This document shows, one piece after another, positions 1-6,893 of a stretch of DNA of 11,418 bases. The stretch is taken from positions 1 through 11,418 of the forward strand of contig DASRKB010000214.1 in assembly GCA_035649175.1 (NCBI GenBank), given 5' to 3'. This DNA comes from SCGC-AG-212-J23 sp035649175 (GTDB lineage Bacteria > Pseudomonadota > Gammaproteobacteria > Burkholderiales > SG8-39). The notes beneath the pieces were generated by a model, which saw only the letters and a list, made by a program, of their open reading frames with translations, ran no database searches and had not been told where the DNA came from. Every line of letters starts with the position of its first letter. The first letter of the stretch is position 1. The position numbers and the translations under genes were made by a program.

Positions 1-722
1 GCGACCCGGCTCGCGCCCTTGATATGGGTCAAGCGCCATGCAAGCGCGCTCACAAAGAGCGCCGCGCCCGCGGCGTGCGCGAGGCTTGGCGCAAAGGCCG
101 GCGCGAGCAGCGCCGCCGCGACGCCGGCGGCCGGAACCGCGACCGCCAGCAGGGCGAGCGCGAGGCGAGGACCGGGATGATCGATGCCTGTGGCGAGCCG
201 CACCGCCCCGGCCGCGAGCGCGACGCCGAGCGCGGCGTGCGCCAATAACGCCCAGGACCAGAGCTCATCGGCAAAGATGGAGAGCCAGGCCCCGAGACAC
301 ACTTGCACGCCCATCAGGACGGCAAGCCCCCCGGAATGTCGAGGCCATCCTCTTTCCTCGGCAAGAAGCATCGCAAGCAGCGCGCCGAGCGCGAGCCCGC
401 CGAGCAGATTCGCCGCCTGCGCGGGCGGCGGCGGGGCGATGCCCGTGGCGGCGCCGAGGACCGAGAGCCCCGCGGTCAGGGCGACGAGCGCCACGGCGAG
501 AAAGCGATGCCCGGCGCGCCAGACAAGGAAAGCGAGGGCGATGATGAGAACGGTGGCTACGGAAGCCGAGACGCGATGCGTGCCGCGCACCAGCGCCATC
601 CACGCGCCCAGGTCATGCCCGGACAGGCGGATCACCCCGCTCGCAACGAGGATAACCTGCACGAGCGCAAGACCGGCTGCGGCGAGAACGCGGCGCGCGC
701 GCTCGCCCGGGGGCTTGATCAT
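1..722 (-). CDS. Diverged CtaA/COX15-like polytopic membrane protein (partial, C-terminus beyond the left edge)
   Basis: The frame is open from ATG at 722-720 to the window edge, giving at least 240 residues. An AGGA lies 6 nt upstream of the ATG. The protein is almost entirely hydrophobic, with about eight predicted helices. Residues 22-41 (QVILVASGVIRLSGHDLGAW) resemble the first helix and following loop of heme A synthases (GGxxRLTxSGL). A His-Arg pair (H49) begins helix 2. H162 (LLAHAALG) and H216 (LAHAAGA) fall where CtaA helices 6 and 8 carry heme ligands, but the helix-4 position appears to be glycine (NLLGGLALG, near residue 108). The loop between helices 1 and 2 is very short, unlike catalytic CtaA. 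The family link is inference from this pattern. It may be a paralog with altered heme binding rather than a working synthase, and an unrelated membrane protein cannot be excluded. It is divergent from the operon starting at 825. Confidence 0.6.
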   Translation of the reverse strand, partial: MIKPPGERARRVLAAAGLALVQVILVASGVIRLSGHDLGAWMALVRGTHRVSASVATVLIIALAFLVWRAGHRFLAVALVALTAGLSVLGAATGIAPPPPAQAANLLGGLALGALLAMLLAEERGWPRHSGGLAVLMGVQVCLGAWLSIFADELWSWALLAHAALGVALAAGAVRLATGIDHPGPRLALALLAVAVPAAGVAAALLAPAFAPSLAHAAGAALFVSALAWRLTHIKGASRV

Positions 723-755
723 GCGCAATCCTGCGCGCGGGCAGCCGGCGAAAGC

Positions 756-769
756 TTGATCAATATCAA
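756..769. promoter_or_regulatory. FNR/Anr/Dnr-type operator
   Basis: TTGATCAATATCAA is an exact match to the consensus TTGATNNNNATCAA bound by CRP/FNR-family regulators: FNR and Anr (oxygen sensing) and Dnr-type (NO sensing). Its centre, between 762 and 763, lies about 41.5 bp upstream of a start site predicted near 804-805. That is the classic class II activator spacing. The site implies induction of the downstream operon under oxygen limitation and/or NO. Which family member binds cannot be told from the box alone. Confidence 0.85.
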
Positions 770-791
770 ACTCGCTCCCCCGCGCCTCCCG

Positions 792-797
792 TAACGT
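792..797 (+). promoter_or_regulatory. Candidate -10 element of an FNR-dependent promoter
   Basis: TAACGT matches the two leading bases and the final T of TATAAT. It sits where a -10 element should be if the FNR box at 756-769 is centred at -41.5, placing the transcription start near 804-805. There is no recognisable -35 hexamer, as expected for a class II FNR-activated promoter. This is inferred from spacing and not independently supported. Confidence 0.45.
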
Positions 798-815
798 CCC
801 CCGCAGTCCACCAGC

Positions 816-824
816 GGAGGTGAT
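816..824 (+). promoter_or_regulatory. Strong Shine-Dalgarno sequence of the first operon gene
   Basis: GGAGGTGAT is fully complementary to the 3' end of 16S rRNA (ATCACCTCC) and lies directly before the ATG at 825. It fixes the start of the 63-aa protein and supports the reality of that small gene. Confidence 0.8.
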
Positions 825-1016
825 ATGGCAAGCATCCCCAAGCAAGCGCGGCACGAGGAGCTCCCGGAAGAGGAAGTGCCGGAGGAGCCGATCCCCGCCA
901 TGCAGCAGCTGCTCGACAACCCGTTCCTGCTGCTCTTCCTCGGCATCGCGATGCCCACCGTGCTCTACATCGTGTGGGGCGTGATGGAGATCGTGTCGCT
1001 GCCGATCGCGAAATAG
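825..1016 (+). CDS. Small single-helix membrane protein, probable accessory subunit of the heme-copper reductase
   Basis: This 63-aa protein has an acidic, proline-rich N-terminus (residues 10-28, many Glu) followed by one hydrophobic helix at about residues 31-58. It starts at ATG 825 behind a perfect Shine-Dalgarno sequence and ends 9 bp before the subunit II gene. Its size, single helix and place immediately upstream of subunits II and I resemble the small subunit IIa of ba3-type oxidases, although I see no diagnostic sequence motif. A role in assembling or stabilising the complex is inferred from position. It is the first gene of the FNR-controlled operon. Confidence 0.75.
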   Translation: MASIPKQARHEELPEEEVPEEPIPAMQQLLDNPFLLLFLGIAMPTVLYIVWGVMEIVSLPIAK

Positions 1017-1025
1017 GGAGCGGCC

Positions 1026-1577
1026 ATGACCATCTCTTCGACATCCGAGCGCGCCTGGTGGAAGGAGCCGCTCGAGCGCACCGAGCTCGTGTGGATCGTC
1101 ATCGCGCTCATCTGGTGCCTGATCATGTTCTTCATGATGCCCTACTGGCACATCTACGGGCAGCAGAACCTCGCCAACGAGGCCTACCGGGCGAAGCCCG
1201 AGGACTTCGTGCGCAAGACCGAGGACATGATCGCCAAGTACAAGGTGCGCGACGACGGCGGGGACCTCGCCATTCCGGTGGTGCGCCCGCCGGCCGGAAG
1301 CGACGTGTACCTGATCGCGCAGCTCTGGCGCTGGTACCCGATCCTCGAGCTCGAGGCGGGCCAGTCCTACCGCATCCACCTGATGTCGCTCGACTGGCTG
1401 CACGGCTTCTCGCTGCAGCCGGAGAACATCAACATCCAGGTCCACCCCGGCTATGAGCACATCATCACCGTGACGCCCACCAACCCGGGGACCTACTCGA
1501 TCATCTGCAACGAGTACTGCGGCATCAACCACCACACGATGGCGAGCCGCCTGTACGTCGTCAAGCAAGGCACATAA
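1026..1577 (+). CDS. Heme-copper oxidase/NO reductase subunit II with CuA site (NorS/CbaB-like)
   Basis: This 183-aa protein has one N-terminal transmembrane helix (about residues 21-40) and a periplasmic cupredoxin domain. The CuA ligands are intact: H126 in SLDWLHGFSL, then C161, C165, H169 and M172 in CNEYCGINHHTM, which fits C-x3-C-x3-H-x2-M. The short single-helix architecture matches B-family (ba3-type) subunit II rather than the two-helix aa3 type, and CNEYCG resembles the ba3 form. CuA would accept electrons from a periplasmic cytochrome c or cupredoxin and pass them to the low-spin heme of subunit I. The start at ATG 1026 has GGGAG 5 nt upstream. The gene ends 10 bp before the subunit I gene. 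It could serve an oxygen reductase or an sNOR-type NO reductase; the choice depends on subunit I. Confidence 0.9.
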   Translation: MTISSTSERAWWKEPLERTELVWIVIALIWCLIMFFMMPYWHIYGQQNLANEAYRAKPEDFVRKTEDMIAKYKVRDDGGDLAIPVVRPPAGSDVYLIAQLWRWYPILELEAGQSYRIHLMSLDWLHGFSLQPENINIQVHPGYEHIITVTPTNPGTYSIICNEYCGINHHTMASRLYVVKQGT

Positions 1578-1587
1578 GGGGGAAGCG

Positions 1588-3312
1588 ATGGCCGTCAACC
1601 GCATGTTCAGGACCTGCCCCTCGAGCGGGCTGGTCTTCCACGAGCCCGCCGAAAAGCTGATGCGCTGGAACGCCGTCGCGGCGGTGGTGTTCCTGCTCCT
1701 CGGGGGGCTGCTCGCCATCGGCGTGGTGCTCACGCGCTGGCAGGCGGTGCACCTGCTCCCCGCCGACATGTTCTACCAGTTCCTGACCGCGCACGGCGTG
1801 AACATGCTGGTGTTCTGGATCATCTTCTTCGAGATCGCGGTGCTCTACTTCGCCGCCTCGACGCTGCTCAAGGCGCGCCTCGCCACGCCGGGCATCGCCT
1901 GGGCGGCGTTCGTGCTGATGGTGGCCGGTGCGCTGGCGAACAACTACTCGGTGTACCGCGGCGACTCGAGCGTCATGTTCACCTCGTACGCGCCCATGGG
2001 GGCGCACCCGACGTTCTACCTCGGCCTGATCCTCTTCGCCGTGGGCGCGCTCATCGCCTGCTTCGTGTTCTTCGGCACGCTCATCGTGGCGCGCGCCGAG
2101 CGCACCTACACGAACTCGGTCCCGCTCGTGACCTTCGGCGCGATCACCGCGGCGATCATCGCCGTGTTTACCATCGCCGCCGGGGCGATCATCCTCATCC
2201 CCACCTTCCTGTGGTCGGTGGGCCTGGTCGAGCACATCGACTCGCTCATGTACCGCACGATCTGGTGGGCCTTCGGGCACTCCTCGCAGCAGATCAACGT
2301 CGCCGCGCACGTCTCGGTGTGGTATCTCATGGCCGCGATCGTGTTCGGCGCGAAGCCCATGTCGGAGAAGGTGAGCCGCACGGCGTTCCTGCTCTACATC
2401 CTGTTCCTGCAGCTCGCGAGCGCGCACCACCTGCTCACCGACCCGGGGCTGACCTCGAACTGGAAGATCTTCAATACGAGCTACGCCATGTACCTCGCGG
2501 TGCTCGCCTCCATGGTGCACGGGCTCACCGTGCCGGGGGCGGTCGAGGTGGCGCAGAGGAAGAAAGGCTACACCCAGGGCCTGTTCGAGTGGCTGCGCAA
2601 GGCGCCCTGGGGCAACCCGGTGTTCTCCTCGATGTTCATCTCGCTCATCGGCTTCGGCTTCCTGGGCGGCATCTCCGGCGTGATGATGGGCACCGAGCAG
2701 CTCAACCTCATCATCCACAACACCATCTACGTGCCGGGGCACTTCCACGCCACGGTGGTGGTGGGCACCACGCTCGCCTTCATGGGCCTCACCTATTTCC
2801 TCATCCCGGTGCTGTTCCGCCGCGAGCTCGCCTTCCCCACGCTCGCCAAGTGGCAGCCCTACGTGTTCGGCCTGGGCATGAGCGCGGTGGCGCTGTTCCT
2901 CATGGGCGCGGGGACCCTGGGCGTGCCGCGCCGGCACTGGGACATCAGCTTCGCCGGCAACGTGTTCGCGCACGAATTCCCGGGGGCGGCCTGGCTGATG
3001 ATGGCGCTCGCCGGCCTCACCGGGCTCGTCGCCATCGTGGGCGGCGGCATGTACCTCCTCATCACCGTCTGGTCGGTGTTCCTCGGCAGGAGGATCGAGA
3101 CGCCGGGCTTCCAGCACGTGCGCGCGAAGGACGGCGTGGCGAAGCCCGCGCCGCGCGAGCCCCGGCCCACGGCGGCCGCGGTGACCGGCTACGGCTCCGC
3201 CGGCATGATGGCGCCGGGCACCTTCACGCTGGCCATGGTGTTCCTGGTGGCTTTCGTCCTGTACTACTACGTCAACTGGAAGTACCTCGCCACGGTCTGG
3301 CCGCTGAGATAG
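1588..3312 (+). CDS. Heme-copper oxidoreductase subunit I, B-family-like with Tyr-to-Gln active site (probable sNOR/NorY-type NO reductase)
   Basis: This 574-aa polytopic protein is close in length and motif order to Thermus ba3 subunit I. Visible ligands are H69 (low-spin heme, TAHGVNM), H231 (CuB, FGHSSQQ), H280-H281 (CuB, SAHHLLTDPG), H385 (high-spin heme) and H387 (low-spin heme) in VPGHFHATV. In B-family oxygen reductases the residue four after the helix-VI histidine is the His-crosslinked tyrosine (GHPIVY); here it is Q235. No oxygen reductase of the A or B families is expected to work normally without that tyrosine, whereas nitric oxide reductases lack it. With a CuA subunit, the adjacent senC and an FNR-type operator, I infer a CuA-containing NO reductase (sNOR, the norSY-senC arrangement reported in ammonia oxidisers). 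ATG 1588 follows a GGGGGA sequence. ctaB begins 10 bp after the stop. Automatic annotation may call it cytochrome c oxidase subunit I. Confidence 0.9.
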   Translation: MAVNRMFRTCPSSGLVFHEPAEKLMRWNAVAAVVFLLLGGLLAIGVVLTRWQAVHLLPADMFYQFLTAHGVNMLVFWIIFFEIAVLYFAASTLLKARLATPGIAWAAFVLMVAGALANNYSVYRGDSSVMFTSYAPMGAHPTFYLGLILFAVGALIACFVFFGTLIVARAERTYTNSVPLVTFGAITAAIIAVFTIAAGAIILIPTFLWSVGLVEHIDSLMYRTIWWAFGHSSQQINVAAHVSVWYLMAAIVFGAKPMSEKVSRTAFLLYILFLQLASAHHLLTDPGLTSNWKIFNTSYAMYLAVLASMVHGLTVPGAVEVAQRKKGYTQGLFEWLRKAPWGNPVFSSMFISLIGFGFLGGISGVMMGTEQLNLIIHNTIYVPGHFHATVVVGTTLAFMGLTYFLIPVLFRRELAFPTLAKWQPYVFGLGMSAVALFLMGAGTLGVPRRHWDISFAGNVFAHEFPGAAWLMMALAGLTGLVAIVGGGMYLLITVWSVFLGRRIETPGFQHVRAKDGVAKPAPREPRPTAAAVTGYGSAGMMAPGTFTLAMVFLVAFVLYYYVNWKYLATVWPLR

Positions 3313-3322
3313 GACGCGCCAC

Positions 3323-4174
3323 GTGAAGGACGTCTTCAACCTCTTCAAGCTGCGGATCGGCGTCGCGATCGCGCTCGCCGCCGCAGCGGGCCTCGCGGTG
3401 GAAGGGGGCTCGAAGCCAAGCCTTTCCGAGGGATCGATTCTGGTGCTTGCAGTCCTCGTGGCTTCGGCGGCTGCGGGGGCGTTCAACCAGTACGTCGAGC
3501 GCGACCTCGACGCACGGATGGGGCGCACGCGCAACCGCCCCTTCGTCACCGGCCGGCTCGCCCACGGGCCGTTCTGGCTGTGGGTCATTGCATTCATGCT
3601 GCTCGCTGCCGTGCTCGCCGCGTCCATGGCGGGTAACTTCTTTGCCGGAACCTACGTGTTCCTGGGCGCGTTCACCTACGGCGTCGTGTACACCGTGTGG
3701 CTCAAGCGCCGCACCTGGTGGAACATCGTGATCGGTGGCCTGGCCGGCAGCTTCGCCGTGCTCGCGGGCGCCGCCGCGGTCTCGGTGCGACCGGGGCCGG
3801 AGGCGCTCGCGCTCGCCGTGGTTCTGTTTTTGTGGACGCCGCCGCACTTCTGGAGCCTGGCGATCGCATGCCGCAAGGACTACGAGGCCGCCGGCGTTCC
3901 CATGCTCCCCGTGGTGGTGGGCGACGCGCGCGCCGCGCGCGCCATCCTTGCCAGCGCAGTCCTGCTGGTTGCGGCCTCGCTCGTCCCATTCCTGTACTCC
4001 ATGAGCATCTTTTATCTCGCCTCGGCCGCTGCAGGCGGTGCCTTCTTCCTCCTCCGATGCAGGACGCTTGTCCAGCGGCCGGGCCGCGAGACCGCGCGCG
4101 CCGCCTTCCTCGCCTCCCTGGTGCAGCTCGGCGCGGTGCTCGCCGGGGCGATGCTCGATGCGGCACTGTTTTAG
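3323..4174 (+). CDS. ctaB: Protoheme IX farnesyltransferase (heme O synthase)
   Basis: This 283-aa UbiA-family integral membrane prenyltransferase transfers farnesyl from farnesyl diphosphate to heme B, giving heme O. The first Asp-rich motif is at residues 55-73 (NQYVERDLDARMGRT, with N55, E59, D61 and D63), followed by RP. Family-typical stretches follow: LKRRTWWNIVIGGLAG (127-142), LWTPPHFWSLA (170-180) and KDYEAAGVPMLP (185-196, with D186). About eight or nine hydrophobic helices are visible. The start is GTG at 3323, just after the subunit I stop. Its last 17 bp overlap the SCO gene, suggesting translational coupling. Its place within the operon implies that the neighbouring heme-copper enzyme, or the second one at 8638, uses an O- or A-type heme. 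Confidence 0.93.
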   Translation: MKDVFNLFKLRIGVAIALAAAAGLAVEGGSKPSLSEGSILVLAVLVASAAAGAFNQYVERDLDARMGRTRNRPFVTGRLAHGPFWLWVIAFMLLAAVLAASMAGNFFAGTYVFLGAFTYGVVYTVWLKRRTWWNIVIGGLAGSFAVLAGAAAVSVRPGPEALALAVVLFLWTPPHFWSLAIACRKDYEAAGVPMLPVVVGDARAARAILASAVLLVAASLVPFLYSMSIFYLASAAAGGAFFLLRCRTLVQRPGRETARAAFLASLVQLGAVLAGAMLDAALF

Positions 4175-4961
4175 CCTTTTTCTCCTCCTCGCCTTCTGCT
4201 CCTCCGCCGCGGCACTTGACGAAAAAGCGGCGCTGAAGGAAAGCCAGGCGGCGATCGGGCGGCAGATCGGCGACTACCGGCTCACCGATGCCGAGGGCCG
4301 CGAGGTGCGGCTCGCGGACCTGCGCGGCAAACCGCTCGTCCTGCACTTCGTTTACACCGGTTGCTTCCAGGTCTGTCCGGCGAGCACGAAGTTCCTCGCC
4401 ACGGCAGTCGCCGAGGCGGAAAAGACCCTGGGGCGCGGCGCGTTCCGCGTCGCCACGGTGGGCTTCAACCTGCCCTTCGACAGCCCGCCGGCGATGAAGG
4501 CGTTCGGTCGCAAGTTCGGCATCGGCTCGCCCGACTGGCTGTTCCTCAGCCCTCGCGCCGACACGCTGCCGCAGCTCATCGCCGACGTGGGCTTCCGCTA
4601 CGAGGAGACCGCGGCCGGCTTCGACCACCTGCTGCAGGCCACCATCATCGACGCCGACGGGCGCGTGTACCGCCAGCTCTACGGCGACTCGTTCGACGCG
4701 CCGCTCTTCGTCGGGCCGCTGCTCGAGCTCGCGCAGAACCGGCCGGTGCCGGCGGGCGACCTGGGCGGGTTCCTCGAGCAGGTGCGGCTCCTGTGCACGG
4801 TGTACGACCCGGTGGCGGGCCGCTACCGCCTCAACTACGTGGTCATCGTCGAGCTGATCGTCGGCGCGAGCGTGCTGCTGGGAGGAATCGGCTTTCTCCT
4901 CTACGAATGGCGCCGCCGGCGCTTGATGCACGTCAAAAGACCGCTGACGCACGCGCCCTAG
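4158..4961 (+). CDS. senC: SCO1/SenC-family copper chaperone with C-terminal membrane anchor
   Basis: This 267-aa protein is probably a periplasmic thioredoxin-fold chaperone delivering copper to the CuA and/or CuB site. A signal-like hydrophobic stretch spans residues 4-19. The copper ligands are C69 and C73 in YTGCFQVCPAS (C-x3-C) and distal H157 in GFDHLLQA. One C-terminal helix (about 227-250) followed by Arg-rich residues suggests tethering to the membrane, an addition to the basic SCO fold. I chose ATG 4158 over upstream starts because it gives a clean signal sequence and only a 17-bp overlap with ctaB; a longer frame to 4038 would add a basic N-terminus overlapping ctaB extensively. 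A senC next to CuA-type NO reductase genes fits the norSY-senC arrangement, but SCO genes also accompany oxygen reductases. Confidence 0.9.
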   Translation: MRHCFSLFLLLAFCSSAAALDEKAALKESQAAIGRQIGDYRLTDAEGREVRLADLRGKPLVLHFVYTGCFQVCPASTKFLATAVAEAEKTLGRGAFRVATVGFNLPFDSPPAMKAFGRKFGIGSPDWLFLSPRADTLPQLIADVGFRYEETAAGFDHLLQATIIDADGRVYRQLYGDSFDAPLFVGPLLELAQNRPVPAGDLGGFLEQVRLLCTVYDPVAGRYRLNYVVIVELIVGASVLLGGIGFLLYEWRRRRLMHVKRPLTHAP

Positions 4962-4970
4962 CATGGGCCG

Positions 4971-6893
4971 GTGGTGACGTCCCGCCTCCGCCGCATCCCG
5001 CAGTGGCTCTTCCTGAGGACGGAAGCGCTGTTCAACCTCGCCTTTGGCGACCGGCTGAATCCGCTCTACTACCTCGGCCCGATCTCCTACTACCTGATGT
5101 GGCTGGTCGTGGCGAGCGGGCTGTATCTCTACGCGTTCTTCGAGACGAGCGTCACCGGCGCGTACGAATCGGTGGAAGCGGTCACGCACGGGCACTTCGG
5201 CGCCGGCGGCGTGGTGCGCTCGATCCACCGCTACGCCTCCGACGGCGTGGTGCTCACCATGCTCCTGCACATGGCGCGGCACTGGGCCTTCGATCGCTAC
5301 CGCGGCTTCCGCTGGTTCTCCTGGGTGAGCGGCGTGGCGCTGCTGTGGCTGGTGTACGTCTCGGGGATCAACGGCTACATGCTGCCCTGGGACCGCCTTT
5401 CGCAGTTCGTGGTCATTGCCACCGCCGAGTGGCTCGACTGGCTGCCGGTGTTCGATGGGGCGCTCGCGCGCAACTTCGTGCTCCCGGAGAACGTGAGCGA
5501 CCGCCTGTTTTCGCTGCTCTCCTTCATCCACATCGGCGCCCCGCTCGTGGTGCTGGCGCTGCTCTGGGTGCATACCCAGCGCGTGCCGCAGGCGCGCACC
5601 GCGCCGCCGCTGCCGATCGCCCTGACCCTCACCGGCGCGCTCGTCGCGCTCTCGCTCATCCATCCTGCACTTTCGCAGGAGCGCGCCGATCTCGCCGCGG
5701 CCGTCACGAGCGTCGCCTACGATTGGTTCTACCTGCCGGTGTACGCGCTCCTTTACCGCTGGACACCGGGCGGGGTGTGGCTGCTCGTCGCCGGGGCGAC
5801 CGCGCTCTTCCTCGTGCTGCCCTGGCTGCCCCCGGCGAAGAAGGCCGCGGGGCACTTCATGCTTGCCCGGCCCGAGAATCGCATCGTGCCGGTGCGCGCG
5901 GGCGAGACGCTGCTCGACGCAGGACTGCGCGAGGGCCTCGCGCTGCCCTACGAGTGCCGCAACGGCGGCTGCGGCAAGTGCAAGGTCACGCTCGCCTACG
6001 GCGAAGTCGATTACGGCGCCTACCAGAGCGCGGCGCTCAGCGCCGACGAGCGCGCCGCGGGCAAGGTGCTCGCGTGCACGGCGACCGCGCTGGGTGACCT
6101 CGAGATCGAGTACCAGCCCACGCGCGCCCCGGGCGGGATTCCCGCGCGCCTGTGGAGCGCGACGGTGGAGCGCCTGGAGCCGCTCGCGCCCGACGTGATG
6201 CGCGTCATCCTGAAGATCGAGGACAAGGCGCGCCTTGCGTTCTACGCCGGGCAGTACATCAACGTGCTTCTCGAGGACGGCGCGCGGCGCAGCTTCTCCT
6301 TCGCCACTGCGCCGCAAGGCGCGACCGATCGTATCGAACTGCACATCCGGCGCATCGCCGGCGGGCGCTTCACCACGCATGTCTTCGAGGGCATGCGCCC
6401 GGGCGAGCGGCTGCGCTTCGAGGGGCCGCTCGGCTCCTTCTTCCTGCGCGAGGATTCCGACAAGCCGATCATCTTCGTCGCCGGCTCGACCGGCTTCGCC
6501 CCCGTGAAGAGCATGATCGAGTACGCGTTCAGCCAGGGACGGAAGCGCCGCATGCTGCTCTACTGGGGCGCGAGAAGCCTGAAGGATCTTTACCTGGCGG
6601 AGCTTCCGGAAAAATGGCAGCGTGAAAACGCGAGCTTCACCTTCGTCCCGGTGCTCTCGGCGCCCGAGCCCGGGGACCTCTGGAGCGGACGCACCGGGCT
6701 CGTGCACGAGGCGATCCTCGCCGACTTCCCCGACCTCGGCGGCTACCAGGTCTACGCCTGCGGCTCGGCCGCAATGGTCGAGGCCGCGCATCCCGCGTTC
6801 CGCGCGCGCGGCCTCGCCGAGGACGACTGCTTCTCCGACGCGTTCCGGCTCTCGCCGCGGCCGGAGATGGTGAAGCTGGGAGGCACGGCGTGA
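4971..6893 (+). CDS. Cytochrome b / [2Fe-2S] ferredoxin / FAD-NAD(P) reductase fusion protein
   Basis: This 640-aa three-part fusion begins with a cytochrome b/b6 N-terminal module (about 1-290). Two bis-His heme pairs are visible, H86/H100 and H187/H201, each 14 apart as in bc1/b6f cytochrome b, and GYMLPWDRLSQF lies between them. A fifth helix follows at 268-287. Residues 295-380 form a plant-type [2Fe-2S] ferredoxin: C329, C334, C337 and C369 (C-x4-C-x2-C-x31-C). Residues 390-630 form a ferredoxin-NADP-reductase-like domain with RSFS (440-443, FAD), AGSTGFAP (504-511, nucleotide) and YACGSAAMV (595-603). It probably moves electrons between quinone and NAD(P)H. I recall a cytochrome b fused to NAD(P)/flavin domains from the Accumulibacter metagenome, proposed to reoxidise quinol anaerobically; that would be the closest precedent. 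The start is GTG at 4971 (4974 also possible), in the same frame as senC and separated from it by TAG and 9 nt. Confidence 0.9.
   Translation: MVTSRLRRIPQWLFLRTEALFNLAFGDRLNPLYYLGPISYYLMWLVVASGLYLYAFFETSVTGAYESVEAVTHGHFGAGGVVRSIHRYASDGVVLTMLLHMARHWAFDRYRGFRWFSWVSGVALLWLVYVSGINGYMLPWDRLSQFVVIATAEWLDWLPVFDGALARNFVLPENVSDRLFSLLSFIHIGAPLVVLALLWVHTQRVPQARTAPPLPIALTLTGALVALSLIHPALSQERADLAAAVTSVAYDWFYLPVYALLYRWTPGGVWLLVAGATALFLVLPWLPPAKKAAGHFMLARPENRIVPVRAGETLLDAGLREGLALPYECRNGGCGKCKVTLAYGEVDYGAYQSAALSADERAAGKVLACTATALGDLEIEYQPTRAPGGIPARLWSATVERLEPLAPDVMRVILKIEDKARLAFYAGQYINVLLEDGARRSFSFATAPQGATDRIELHIRRIAGGRFTTHVFEGMRPGERLRFEGPLGSFFLREDSDKPIIFVAGSTGFAPVKSMIEYAFSQGRKRRMLLYWGARSLKDLYLAELPEKWQRENASFTFVPVLSAPEPGDLWSGRTGLVHEAILADFPDLGGYQVYACGSAAMVEAAHPAFRARGLAEDDCFSDAFRLSPRPEMVKLGGTA

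Larger units (their letters stand above)
723..824. promoter_or_regulatory. Divergent intergenic regulatory region
   Basis: This 102-bp gap separates the left minus-strand gene from the long plus-strand operon. It is locally AT-richer around 750-772 than anything nearby. It holds an FNR-type palindrome, a candidate -10 element and a strong Shine-Dalgarno sequence, listed separately. I see no other control element in it. Confidence 0.75.

Noticed and set aside
303..794. Several plus-strand frames in the first 800 bases
   Set aside because: Their products are Arg-rich and motif-free. The minus strand there encodes a continuous polytopic membrane protein with a ribosome binding site.
1588..3312. 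Calling this gene a standard cytochrome c oxidase subunit I (coxA/ctaD)
   Set aside because: The helix-VI motif lacks the catalytic tyrosine (Q235 instead) and the protein follows B-family, not aa3, motifs; a plain oxidase name would mislead.
1561..3627. A 688-codon open frame on the minus strand opposite subunit I
   Set aside because: It has low-complexity, charged composition and lies opposite a gene with all heme-copper ligands. High-GC shadow.
4361..6097. A 578-codon plus-strand frame across senC and the cytochrome b fusion
   Set aside because: It is out of frame with both motif-bearing genes, its composition is Arg/Ala/Pro-rich, and no domain is recognisable.
3702..6791. A 1029-codon open frame on the minus strand opposite ctaB, senC and the cytochrome b fusion
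   Set aside because: It is rich in Arg, His, Glu and Ala with no helices or motifs, and opposes three genes with clear family motifs. It is a shadow frame caused by high GC.
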